Shown here piece by piece: positions 23,800 to 31,843 of a stretch of DNA of 40,118 bases. Under the pieces are notes generated by a model, which saw only the letters and a list, made by a program, of their open reading frames with translations, was not told where the DNA came from and did not search any database. The DNA lies in contig JAGLCW010000023.1 of assembly GCA_023146045.1 (NCBI GenBank), positions 1 to 40,118 on the forward strand, read 5' to 3'. Position 1 is the first letter of the stretch. Every line of letters starts with the position of its first letter. The DNA comes from Caldisericia bacterium. Lineage in GTDB: Bacteria; Caldisericota; Caldisericia; UBA6126. Made by a program: the position numbers and the translations under genes.

Positions 23800-26034
23800 T
23801 TATTGAATTGGATAGACAATTGTAATTGTTTGGGTTGACCCATCCCACGAAATTTTACCATGAAGTTGTTCCGTTACAAATCTAAGTGGTATAAATGTAC
23901 GACCATTTGTTATAGCGGGTGCTACTTTATCTGGTAATTCGATACTTTCGTCATTTACCATACACATTGGTTTATTTATCCATAAATCTATAACAGTGTC
24001 ATATTGGATCAGCCTAATTTTTCTTTCTTCAGCAAACCACTCTATGGTTGCATTCATGTTTTCAGCAATTGCCCTTAAAGGAACAAGAGTTCTGCTATCT
24101 TTAATGTATGGTGGTGCATCTAGTTTGTCTATTCGTTCATTAATTCTCATTTTATTAGAACCAATTTGAAGAACAATGGTAGTGGATTTTCCAGGCTTTA
24201 TGTTGAAATGAGCCGGTTTATTTACAGAAGTTAGAGAGAACAAAAGTGTGTCTCTGAGTGATATATTGCTAAACAAAAGCTTTACTGGATTTTCCTTTGT
24301 CGAAGCTTTTGCTTGGAATTTTAAAAACCCAACATATCCACTTCCACTTTCACCTAAATCTTTTCTCGAATAACCAATAGATGCTCTTCCATTTTTTTTA
24401 TCTATTGTGTAATCGAAATTTATATCGTCTTTTGGACCTAAGAAATAATCACCAGGCAAGATTTCTTTTAAGAAAAGTTTGTCTGCAGGGTATTCTATTG
24501 TATAGCCTAAAGAGCGTAGCTTTTTAGCATTTTCGATCCTTATTGGTACTGAAAAATCTTGACCAACTGAGATATCTTCAGGAACTTCCATAGAGAGAAT
24601 AGTTTCTTTTCCCTCTTCTTGAATAACCAATACTCCATAAGCTTCTCTTTCTATGTCGCGATTACCAGAGAATGCTTTAATAGTTAGCCTGTATTTGGCT
24701 GGCTTAGCTTCTTCGGTTGTATCAACTACTAAATTTACTTCGCCTGGTGGCTTTACTAGAGAATGGTCGAACCATCTTCCAACACCTTTGCATGAACAAG
24801 GGAAACCAGAAGCAGAAAATGATATTGGGTCATGAAAACCCTCTGTGCACGAAATTACTATTTTAAATTTACAACTTTCGCCTGGCGAGATAGTTTGAAC
24901 TTCATCTTCTATTTCAATGTAGAAATCATAATTTGCTGAACCATAGATGATTATATCTCCAGACTCAGTCCCTAAAAATAGCTTACCATTTGAAATTGCC
25001 ATTCCTGCACTTATTGGGCTATCTAGCTTTGAACTAAAAACTTCTGTGCCATCAAATGAGTCTAAAGCAACAATTGTTTGATCATTTCCAGGTAGAAAAA
25101 CTACTCTGTTTGCTGATACTGGACCAATTGCACATGTATCGCTTGGGTATGACCACATCTCTGTGCCTGTTCCAGCACTTATTCCAACATAACGACTTGT
25201 CATACCTGCACAAACTATACGTTTGTCAAAGTAAGAAAATCCCAATGGGCTTGAAAATGGATCGTTTAGTTCTTGTTTCCAATACCGTCTACCAGTTATG
25301 TAGTCATAGGCGTAGAATGAACCTTCATCATCACCAAAATAGATACTTTCTGTTCCAGCAATTGGAGAGCTTTGAGATTTAGTTCCTGCGTAGAAACTCC
25401 AATGTTTTTTGCCACTTTGACTATCATAACAGGCAATTTGCCCTTGTTCAGTAACAACGTAAAGCGAGTTAAACTTAAAACAAACACCTTTGGTTATTCT
25501 CTCATGAAGGTCAGTTTCCCAAATTGTTATTCCATCAAGCGAATTCAATGCGTATATCACACCATCTACACTTGGGATAATTAGGTATCGATAGAATTTT
25601 AACAATGGAGCTTCAATTCTTGTCTCCATGTTCCTGTCCCAAAGAATTGTGCCTGTTTTTGCATCTATGCAGTAAACATGTCCATTTTCTGTAACAGCAA
25701 AAAGATCTCTATCGCTAATCATCATGCTGCTTTTTATTCCATCGTCTAATTTTCTTGTCCACTGTGTGTTACCAGAAAAAACTGAAGCACAACCGATGGT
25801 GCCATCAATTGTTGAATAATAAACATTGTTGCTATGTATTAGAAGCCCGCCAGTAATTTTTTCTCCAATAGGTATTCTTAGTGTTTCTTTCATTGGAAAA
25901 TACAGAGTTTCCTTTACCATACCACTTCTTGATTCGTCTTTTTGAAATGCATACCATTCTTCTGCGAATATGGATGAAAACCCTGTAAACAAAAACACAA
26001 CAATCAACAACAATATGCTAGCTTTTTTCAACAT
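23800..26034 (-). CDS. Secreted beta-propeller protein with cohesin-like and stalk domains
   Basis: The 744-aa product has a signal peptide (1-24, ending SSIFA), then PQQ/WD-like propeller blades (about 40-365) with repeated motifs such as VYCIDAKTGTILWDRN and IVALDSFDGTEVF. A beta-sandwich (about 375-475) follows, then a module resembling a cohesin domain (about 478-600: VGQDFSVPIRIENAK, GYTIEYPADKLFLKEI, GYVGFLKFQAKA). The end is a copper-amine-oxidase-N-like stalk domain (about 624-744: SRTLVPLRAIAE, GRTFIPLRFVTE). GGAG lies 6 nt before the ATG. The protein is extracytoplasmic; the propeller has no obvious catalytic residues and could be a binding scaffold. The cohesin call is by pattern only. 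Confidence 0.85.
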   Translation of the reverse strand: MLKKASILLLIVVFLFTGFSSIFAEEWYAFQKDESRSGMVKETLYFPMKETLRIPIGEKITGGLLIHSNNVYYSTIDGTIGCASVFSGNTQWTRKLDDGIKSSMMISDRDLFAVTENGHVYCIDAKTGTILWDRNMETRIEAPLLKFYRYLIIPSVDGVIYALNSLDGITIWETDLHERITKGVCFKFNSLYVVTEQGQIACYDSQSGKKHWSFYAGTKSQSSPIAGTESIYFGDDEGSFYAYDYITGRRYWKQELNDPFSSPLGFSYFDKRIVCAGMTSRYVGISAGTGTEMWSYPSDTCAIGPVSANRVVFLPGNDQTIVALDSFDGTEVFSSKLDSPISAGMAISNGKLFLGTESGDIIIYGSANYDFYIEIEDEVQTISPGESCKFKIVISCTEGFHDPISFSASGFPCSCKGVGRWFDHSLVKPPGEVNLVVDTTEEAKPAKYRLTIKAFSGNRDIEREAYGVLVIQEEGKETILSMEVPEDISVGQDFSVPIRIENAKKLRSLGYTIEYPADKLFLKEILPGDYFLGPKDDINFDYTIDKKNGRASIGYSRKDLGESGSGYVGFLKFQAKASTKENPVKLLFSNISLRDTLLFSLTSVNKPAHFNIKPGKSTTIVLQIGSNKMRINERIDKLDAPPYIKDSRTLVPLRAIAENMNATIEWFAEERKIRLIQYDTVIDLWINKPMCMVNDESIELPDKVAPAITNGRTFIPLRFVTEQLHGKISWDGSTQTITIVYPIQ

Positions 26035-26049
26035 TAATAACTCCTTGAT

Positions 26050-26763
26050 TTATCTAGTTCCAGACTTGTCGCCTCTTCTAAGAACATATGGTTCTTTGTC
26101 AAATACTTCCATAGACTGGTTTAACTTGATAAATTTTTCTTTTGGTAAAAATCCATAAACTAGAGAATTGGAATAAACCCAAGTGTATTTTCCAATAACT
26201 GTTCCAGGAAGAGTGGAAACGTTGGAACCTATACGAACATAATCTCCACAGATTAGTCCGAACTTGTCATAGTCTGTTTTAATTAATCTGTCATTTATGT
26301 TCAATTCGATTTCTTTTTGGTCAAATCTTCTGTTATCTGTTATTGTTCCAGAACCAATTCTGGCTCCCTTTCCAATAATGCTATCGCTAACAACTGCATG
26401 AGAGGCAATTTTTGCATCATTAAATATTAAAGAATTCTTCACCTCACTATTATGACCAATTACGGTGAAGTCTCCTATAACAGAGTAAGGACGAATAAGT
26501 GTGCTACTTCTGATAATGCAATTGCTTCCAATCCAGCAAGGTCCTTGTATACTAACATTTTCATCGATAACTGTATTTTCTCCAATGTGTACTATTCCTT
26601 TAATGACAACAGATTTTTCAAGAAACCCTTGTATGAGACTAGTACGAAAAGAAAATACACTGTTTTTTTGTTTAAGAAGATTCCAGGGCTCCATATTTTT
26701 GGGAACTTCGCATGGACAAGATTCTAAATCTTCAAAATAATAACCAACAGAGAGTTGTTCCAT
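26050..26763 (-). CDS. Left-handed beta-helix (hexapeptide-repeat) protein, GlmU C-terminal-like
   Basis: The 237-aa product carries about ten hexapeptide-repeat turns (residues 45-215: VIKGIVHIGENTVID, IGSNCIIRS, IGKGARIGSG, VRIGSNVSTLPGTVIGKYTWV), the trimeric beta-helix of acyltransferases such as GlmU and of nucleotidyltransferase-associated domains. The nucleotidyltransferase half is absent, so it is either a stand-alone acetyltransferase or a binding partner. AAAGGA lies 8 nt before the ATG at 26761-26763; an ATG three codons upstream overlaps that site and is less likely. It heads the minus-strand run that includes both secreted stalk proteins, so a role in envelope sugar modification is possible but unproved. 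Confidence 0.82.
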   Translation of the reverse strand: MEQLSVGYYFEDLESCPCEVPKNMEPWNLLKQKNSVFSFRTSLIQGFLEKSVVIKGIVHIGENTVIDENVSIQGPCWIGSNCIIRSSTLIRPYSVIGDFTVIGHNSEVKNSLIFNDAKIASHAVVSDSIIGKGARIGSGTITDNRRFDQKEIELNINDRLIKTDYDKFGLICGDYVRIGSNVSTLPGTVIGKYTWVYSNSLVYGFLPKEKFIKLNQSMEVFDKEPYVLRRGDKSGTR

Positions 26764-26790
26764 TTGAATCATCCTTTACTTTTTTATTCT

Positions 26791-26796
26791 ATTATA
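26791..26796 (-). promoter_or_regulatory. -10 box for the beta-helix / stalk-protein run
   Basis: A perfect TATAAT on the minus strand, about 27 nt before the ATG and upstream of the Shine-Dalgarno. No good -35 box is found at 16-18 bp, so it may need an activator or another sigma factor. Confidence 0.45.
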
Positions 26797-26872
26797 GTGT
26801 GATTTGTTCACCGTGCTATTTATATTAAGTAATCTTTGTTAGCATTTTGTCATAATTCTCAAATAAAAACAA

Positions 26873-26878
26873 TATAAT
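26873..26878 (+). promoter_or_regulatory. -10 box for the small secreted protein gene
   Basis: A perfect TATAAT in the 145-bp divergent gap. The best -35 candidate is TTGTCA (26847-26852), but the spacer would be 20 bp. The transcript would start near 26885, just before GGGAG. Confidence 0.45.
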
Positions 26879-26908
26879 CTTATACCATATAGGGAGTTTA
26901 TAGAGAAA

Positions 26909-27466
26909 ATGAAGAAAATTATTTCGGTGTTCACTTCTTTGATGATTATTCTAGTTTTAGTGTGCAGTTTCTCAAGAGTGAAAAGTTTTACAACAATTAG
27001 ATTGGTTGAAACTGTAAAATGCAGATATAAAGAGAATATTGGTTACCAAAAGTGTTGCGATCCAGAAAATGCTGTTTCAAAAGATCAGATTGGATCTCCT
27101 TGGAGTTCAGCTGTAATTCATGCATACTACGATGAAGCTAGAAGTTTAAGAAAGCCACTTAGAGAAATGACAATTGAAGAACTTAGAAATGAATTTGATA
27201 TGTGGTATTTTGAGCTAGGATGGGAATACCACCTTGATGATTATGGGTGGTCTGGTGAAAGCGGTGCAGTTGAATACTATCGCTATGACCCTTGGAGTCA
27301 GGAATGCTGGGAATATACCGTACGTAAACACCATAAACAAGTTGGATTGTATGATACAAGAAGAGCAATAGCATGTGATACCGTAAGAGTGGAAATTGCT
27401 ATGCTACAAACGATCCATTGCCTAATTAATTACAAAGTAAGAAAGAATTTACCAAATGCCTGGTAA
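26909..27466 (+). CDS. Small secreted protein of unknown function, rich in Trp, Tyr and Cys
   Basis: The 185-aa product has a clear signal peptide (MKKIISVFTSLMIILVLVCSFSRV) and a mature part of about 160 residues with eight or so tryptophans, many tyrosines and six cysteines (VKCRYK, QKCCDPE, QECWEY, IACDTV, IHCLI), which could form disulfides or bind a ligand. I do not recognise a family. The dense WYF-ELGWEYH and DDYGWSGESG segments are the best handles for a profile search. It has its own -10 box, GGGAG upstream and a hairpin at its end, so it seems to be a single-gene unit between the stalk-protein run and iorAB. Confidence 0.75.
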   Translation: MKKIISVFTSLMIILVLVCSFSRVKSFTTIRLVETVKCRYKENIGYQKCCDPENAVSKDQIGSPWSSAVIHAYYDEARSLRKPLREMTIEELRNEFDMWYFELGWEYHLDDYGWSGESGAVEYYRYDPWSQECWEYTVRKHHKQVGLYDTRRAIACDTVRVEIAMLQTIHCLINYKVRKNLPNAW

Positions 27467-27468
27467 AT
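27447..27468 (+). terminator. Stem-loop at the stop codon of the small secreted protein
   Basis: ATTTACCA (27447-27454) and TGGTAAAT (27461-27468) form a perfect 8-bp stem with a 6-nt loop that includes the stop codon. The following GTAATATATATTTCTT is AU-rich but not a clean T-run, so termination would be partial. Confidence 0.35.
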
Positions 27469-27493
27469 GTAATATATATTTCTTAAAAATTCA

Positions 27494-27499
27494 TATAAT
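27494..27499 (+). promoter_or_regulatory. -10 box for iorAB
   Basis: A perfect TATAAT about 30 nt before the iorA start. No recognisable -35 box lies at the usual spacing; the upstream bases are plain AT-rich sequence. Confidence 0.45.
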
Positions 27500-27528
27500 T
27501 ATCGTGTATTTCTTACCAAGGAGGAATT

Positions 27529-29370
27529 ATGCTATTAGATAATAAACCAGGTTTGGTTGAACTCTTAATGGGCAACCAAGCTGTTGTTCGTGGTGCGTTA
27601 GAGGCTGGTGTTAGTGTAGCTTGCACATACCCAGGAACCCCTGCTTCTGAAATTGGAGATACTTTTGCAAAAAATGCAGAAGCTTCCAATTCTTATTACT
27701 GGGAATATTCAACCAATGAAAAAGTAGCTTTTGAAACAGCTCTTGCTGGTAGTTGGTCAAACCTAAGATCAATAGTAGCAATGAAGCACGTTGGTATTAA
27801 TGTTGCTGCAGATGCACTTATGTCAATGACATATGGTGGAAATGTTGCAGGTCTGATATTAGCTGTAGGAGATGATCCTTCATGTTTCTCGTCACAAAAC
27901 GAGCAAGACAGTAGAAATTATTGTCGTTTTGGCATGTTTCCTTGTATGGAACCTTCATCACCACAAGAAACAAAAGACATGGTAAAATATGCATTTGACC
28001 TTTCCGAAAAATTTAGACTTCCAGTTTTATTAAGACAAACAACAAGAAGTGCGCATTGTTCAGGAAATGTCGAATATGGATCAATTCCAGAAACTAGAAA
28101 TGAAGTAAAATTCACAAAAGATAAACTGCATAAAGCCGTATTGCCTTCACACGCTTATAAATTACATCCAGATTTAATTGCTAGATTTAGTGATTTAAAA
28201 AAGGACATTTGCGATTCGCCATGGACTAGACTTACTTTAAGTGGGAAATTTGGAATTATTGCAAATGGATTAACTGGAAATTATGTCAAAGAAGCACTAC
28301 ATTACGAAGGAATAGAAAACATAAGTTTCTTACATCTTGGAATTACATATCCACTTCCAGAAGATACTTTGAGAAAAATGATCAATCATTGTGACAAAAT
28401 ATTAGTGGTTGAAGAATTAGATCCAATTACAGAAGAAACTTTAATTAGACTAGCTTTTGAAATGGGTAAAAATATAGAGATTCACGGAAAAGATGTTCTT
28501 CCTGAAACATATGAGTTTAACACAAGAATTGTTCACAAGGCAATTTTAGAAGTGTTATCAAAAAAGGAAACAGTCTCTTGTCAGGGAGAAGATCTACCAG
28601 ATCAAAGTGTTATGCCTCCCAGATTTCCAGTTCTATGTCCAGGGTGTCCACACAGAGCTACTTTTTATGCAATCCGCAAGGCTGTACCAAAAGGTATTTA
28701 TCCAAGCGATATTGGTTGCTACACATTAGGAATTCAACCACCATTAAATGCAGTAGACACATGCGTTTGTATGGGTGGATCAATTGGTACAGGAGCAGCT
28801 TTAGCTCACTTTAACAAAGAAGATATTTTTGCAACTATTGGTGATTCAACTTTTTTCCACACTGGTATGCCAGCATTAGTGAATGCAGTTTGGAATAAAT
28901 CTAAAGTAAACATTGTGCTTGTTGATAACAGTATAACTGCTATGACAGGGCAACAACCAAACCCAAGTTGTGGATTAACTTCCACATTTGGTGTACACGA
29001 CGAACCAATATTACCAGAAAAAGTTGCAGAAGCCGTTGGTGTGAAATTTATTAGAGTTGTAAACCCATTGAATCTTAAAGAAACAACAGAAGTTTTTAAA
29101 GAAGCAGCTGCGTTTAAAGATGGACCTACTTTCATAGTTTCTAGATCACCTTGTTGTATGATGAAAGGTTTTCAGAAAAAGCCGATAGTGCATATAAACA
29201 CAGAAACCTGTATAAGTTGTAAAATTTGTACATCAAAATTTAGTTGCCCTGCTTTAATTTGGGATGAAGAAAAGAAACACCCAATTGTTGATGAAACAAT
29301 GTGTAATGGTTGCGGTGCTTGCATAGAAGTATGTCCAGTAGGCGCAATAACTTCAAAAAAGGAGCAGTAA
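27529..29370 (+). CDS. iorA: Indolepyruvate:ferredoxin oxidoreductase, alpha subunit
   Basis: IorA with IorB oxidatively decarboxylates aryl-pyruvates from aromatic amino acids to acyl-CoA and reduces ferredoxin, a step of anaerobic amino-acid fermentation. The 613-aa product has an N-terminal pyrimidine-binding domain (GNQAVVRGALEAGVSVACTY), a central domain, a C-terminal thiamine-diphosphate domain (CPGCPHRA, IGDSTFFHTGMPAL, VDNSITAMTGQQPNP) and two [4Fe-4S] sites: Cys561, 564, 567, 573 and Cys592, 595, 598, 602. AGGAGG lies 4 nt before the ATG. iorB begins at the next base after its stop codon. Confidence 0.96.
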   Translation: MLLDNKPGLVELLMGNQAVVRGALEAGVSVACTYPGTPASEIGDTFAKNAEASNSYYWEYSTNEKVAFETALAGSWSNLRSIVAMKHVGINVAADALMSMTYGGNVAGLILAVGDDPSCFSSQNEQDSRNYCRFGMFPCMEPSSPQETKDMVKYAFDLSEKFRLPVLLRQTTRSAHCSGNVEYGSIPETRNEVKFTKDKLHKAVLPSHAYKLHPDLIARFSDLKKDICDSPWTRLTLSGKFGIIANGLTGNYVKEALHYEGIENISFLHLGITYPLPEDTLRKMINHCDKILVVEELDPITEETLIRLAFEMGKNIEIHGKDVLPETYEFNTRIVHKAILEVLSKKETVSCQGEDLPDQSVMPPRFPVLCPGCPHRATFYAIRKAVPKGIYPSDIGCYTLGIQPPLNAVDTCVCMGGSIGTGAALAHFNKEDIFATIGDSTFFHTGMPALVNAVWNKSKVNIVLVDNSITAMTGQQPNPSCGLTSTFGVHDEPILPEKVAEAVGVKFIRVVNPLNLKETTEVFKEAAAFKDGPTFIVSRSPCCMMKGFQKKPIVHINTETCISCKICTSKFSCPALIWDEEKKHPIVDETMCNGCGACIEVCPVGAITSKKEQ

Positions 29371-29961
29371 ATGATAGAATATAACATTGTTATGTGCGGT
29401 GTTGGTGGGCAAGGAACTGTTCTTGCCTCAAAAATAATTGCTCAAACAGCTATTAGAAATGGAATTAACGCTAGAGTTGGAGAAACTCACGGTATGTCTC
29501 AAAGAGGTGGGACCGTAATTTCTCATGTACGTTTAGGTTCTGAAGTTTACGGAGCTTTAACTCCAGAAGGTCATGGAGATTGCATGCTAGCATTTGAACC
29601 AGTTGAAAGCATGAGGTACATGAATTATTTAAGGAAAGATGCATTTATTGTTCTTAATAGCCACCCACTGATTCCGACGTCAGTAAATGCAGGATTAGCT
29701 ACATATCCGAAATTTGAGATTGTTGAAAAAGAGCTTAACAGAGTTTCCAAAAACGTTATCAGTACGGATGCATCAAAAATTGCTACTGAAATCGGTGGAA
29801 TAATTTCTTTGAATATGGTAATTCTTGGGGCATTTTCAAAAATACCAGGATGTCCATTTTCAGCTGATGAAATGAAAAAATCCATCAAAGAGCTCGTGAA
29901 ACCAAGATTTGTAGATCTAAATCTCAGAGCCTTTGATGAAGGTGTGGAAGCATATAATTAA
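29371..29961 (+). CDS. iorB: Indolepyruvate:ferredoxin oxidoreductase, beta subunit
   Basis: The 196-aa product is the gamma-type domain of 2-oxoacid:ferredoxin oxidoreductases (GVGGQGTVLASKIIAQTA; GETHGMSQRGGTVISHVR) that binds coenzyme A and completes the IorAB enzyme. GGAG lies 6 nt before its ATG, at the end of iorA. Its stop codon overlaps the stop codon of the convergent AsnC-domain gene in one TTAA, and a terminator-like hairpin lies just beyond. Confidence 0.96.
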   Translation: MIEYNIVMCGVGGQGTVLASKIIAQTAIRNGINARVGETHGMSQRGGTVISHVRLGSEVYGALTPEGHGDCMLAFEPVESMRYMNYLRKDAFIVLNSHPLIPTSVNAGLATYPKFEIVEKELNRVSKNVISTDASKIATEIGGIISLNMVILGAFSKIPGCPFSADEMKKSIKELVKPRFVDLNLRAFDEGVEAYN

Positions 29962-30191
29962 CCAATTACAACGCATGTGATTGTTTTTGTTACGCCGCTG
30001 ATGACCTGAATATCATCGTTGACAATTTGTCCGAGTTGTTTTAGGTCATCAGCTTCAATAAAAATTATCAAATCGTAAGGTCCAGTTACCAAACTTACAT
30101 CTATAACGCCTTTGATTTTGCTTATTCTATCAAGAGCCTCTTCCGTTTTGCCTGCTTGGGCTTCTAATAACACATAACCTTTTGAAACCAT
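29958..30191 (-). CDS. Stand-alone Lrp/AsnC ligand-binding (RAM) domain protein
   Basis: The 77-aa product is only the alpha-beta RAM domain of Lrp/AsnC regulators: KGYVLLEAQAGKTEEALDRI, then KGVIDVSLVTGPYDLIIFIEA with the typical TGPYDL turn. No helix-turn-helix is present. Such stand-alone proteins bind amino acids as dimers or higher oligomers and may modulate other Lrp-type regulators. The start is firm (AAGGAGG, 5 nt). It faces iorB, with which it shares a 4-bp overlap of stop codons, so it may sense amino acids whose breakdown uses IorAB; this is inference from position only. Confidence 0.88.
   Translation of the reverse strand: MVSKGYVLLEAQAGKTEEALDRISKIKGVIDVSLVTGPYDLIIFIEADDLKQLGQIVNDDIQVISGVTKTITCVVIG
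29963..29990 (+). terminator. Intrinsic-type terminator of iorAB, inside the AsnC-domain gene
   Basis: CAATTACA (29963-29970), a 5-nt loop and TGTGATTG (29976-29983) form an 8-bp stem with one U-G pair, followed by TTTTTGTT. It starts 2 nt after the iorB stop and lies within the last codons of the opposing gene. The T-run is on the plus-strand side only. Confidence 0.55.
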
Positions 30192-30246
30192 AATATCCTC
30201 CTTGTAAAAATATTACTAATAGTATATAAAAATTTCCTTTTTTTTC

Positions 30247-30274
30247 TTTGCAAGTTTAATTGTCTATTTATAAT
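30247..30274 (+). promoter_or_regulatory. Promoter for the antiporter-subunit pair
   Basis: TTTGCA (30247-30252), 16 bp, then a perfect TATAAT (30269-30274). Transcription would begin near 30281, giving a leader of about 27 nt that includes AAGGGG before the ATG at 30308. The -35 is only a moderate match. Confidence 0.55.
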
Positions 30275-30307
30275 AGGGATGTTATCTGTCAGACAAGGGG
30301 TGTTTTT

Positions 30308-31843
30308 ATGAGTTTTTATGGCATTTGGTTGTTGCTACCATTAATTTGCACATCGATTTTGATAGTTGTTCAACCTAAAAAACAGAGAACCTTAGGGTTT
30401 TTGATGGTTATTTTTACTATAATACTTATTGTTTTGCTCGTACTTCAGAATCCGTTTTATTTATCAACTTGCCAGACAGTTACATTGTCTAATCATGGAC
30501 CATTCCATCTTTCATTCACTATTGATAAATTTGCATGGATAACATCTTTATTTTGTCTTTTAGTTTGGCTATTCTCTTCTTTGTACTCTATGGGGTATTT
30601 TTTGAAAGAACCTTTAAAAAGAATTAAGAGATATCAAATTTTCTCTATGTTAAATTTATACTCAATACTTCTTATTTTAAATTCAAATAATTGGGTAACT
30701 TTTTTTATATTCTTTGAACTACTTCTAGTAGTTTCATACATGATAATTATACATTATCAGAAACCTGAGAATTATGCTGCAGGCATTCGCTATGTTTTTT
30801 TCCAAGTTATTGGCGGTTTGTTTTTCTTAACGGCAATAATGTTCCAATACAAAATTGTTGGATCAACTGCTTTTGTTCCTGGTGGGTATGCAAAATTGGC
30901 ACAATCTCCATATTTTATAATCATTTTTCTTGGATTTATTGTAGCTTTTGCAATTAAAGCTGGTTTATTTCCTGTACATATATGGCTTCCAGAAGCTCAT
31001 CCAGTTGCACCATCTCCAGCTTCTGCTTTGTTGTCCGGAATGGTAATTAAAACAGGTATGGTAGGGCTACTACGAATGGTTTTGCAAACTTTTGGTATTG
31101 AGCAGTTAATTGGAAAACCATGTGTATATGTATTACTAACAATAGCCCTTATAACAATGTTCTGGGGATCTGCAGTAGCCATAGCCCAAAAGCATATAAA
31201 GAGAATGCTTGCGTATTCAAGCGTAAGCCAAATGGGATATATATCTATGGGAGTTATGTTGTTGTCACCGATTGGTTTACTCGGTGGATTGATGCATATA
31301 CTTGCACATTCAATGGTAAAAACGTTACTGTTTTTATCTGCTGGATCAATGATACAGCAGAATAATAGTTCTGATGTAACTTCATATGCCGGATATGGAC
31401 AACGATCACCAATTGTATTTACCGGTTTCACCGTTGGAGCCTTGTCAATGATAGGGTTTCCATTTTTTGCAAATTTCATAACAAAATGGGCATTAGGCGT
31501 TGGAGCTATAGAAGCTATACAGCTTGGATACATAAATAATTGGATGGGTGGACTTGCAATAGGAATTCTTCTTTTCAGCAGTATTTTAAATGCTTTGTAC
31601 TATTTACCTATAATCATTCAAGGATGGTTCCATTCTCAAAACGAAGAAAATGGAGAGGTTAAAGACAAAAACGCCAAACAATCTGTGGAGCGTTACAAAA
31701 CGCCTGTTTGTATTTCAATAACAATGATTAGTCTAGTGCTTATTGTAATTGCATTCGGTGTGTTTCCAGGACCAATTATTGAATACTGTAGAGCAATACT
31801 GAGTGAACTAACCCCACTACAAATTTATCCTCATTTATTCTAA
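30308..31843 (+). CDS. Complex-I/Mrp-type antiporter subunit (NuoN/NuoM/MrpD-like), first of a pair
   Basis: The 511-aa, about 14-helix membrane protein belongs to the proton-conducting transporter family (PF00361). The ion-path residues are present: Glu137 in TM5 (FFELLLVVSY), Lys217 in TM7 (AFAIKAGLFPVHIWLPEAHP) and Lys248 (SGMVIKTG). AAGGGG lies 7 nt before the ATG at 30308; an in-frame start 16 codons upstream has no support. In complexes such as Nuo, Mbh or Mrp these subunits move protons or sodium, but none of the other subunits are in the window. The downstream paralog overlaps it by one base (TAATG), so the two are translationally coupled. Confidence 0.88.
   Translation: MSFYGIWLLLPLICTSILIVVQPKKQRTLGFLMVIFTIILIVLLVLQNPFYLSTCQTVTLSNHGPFHLSFTIDKFAWITSLFCLLVWLFSSLYSMGYFLKEPLKRIKRYQIFSMLNLYSILLILNSNNWVTFFIFFELLLVVSYMIIIHYQKPENYAAGIRYVFFQVIGGLFFLTAIMFQYKIVGSTAFVPGGYAKLAQSPYFIIIFLGFIVAFAIKAGLFPVHIWLPEAHPVAPSPASALLSGMVIKTGMVGLLRMVLQTFGIEQLIGKPCVYVLLTIALITMFWGSAVAIAQKHIKRMLAYSSVSQMGYISMGVMLLSPIGLLGGLMHILAHSMVKTLLFLSAGSMIQQNNSSDVTSYAGYGQRSPIVFTGFTVGALSMIGFPFFANFITKWALGVGAIEAIQLGYINNWMGGLAIGILLFSSILNALYYLPIIIQGWFHSQNEENGEVKDKNAKQSVERYKTPVCISITMISLVLIVIAFGVFPGPIIEYCRAILSELTPLQIYPHLF

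Noticed and set aside
30997-31533. 178-codon minus-strand frame opposite the first antiporter subunit
   Set aside because: It is a mirror of a strongly conserved membrane protein gene; composition (Pro, Ile, Thr rich) is what antisense of such genes gives, and no ribosome-binding site is present.
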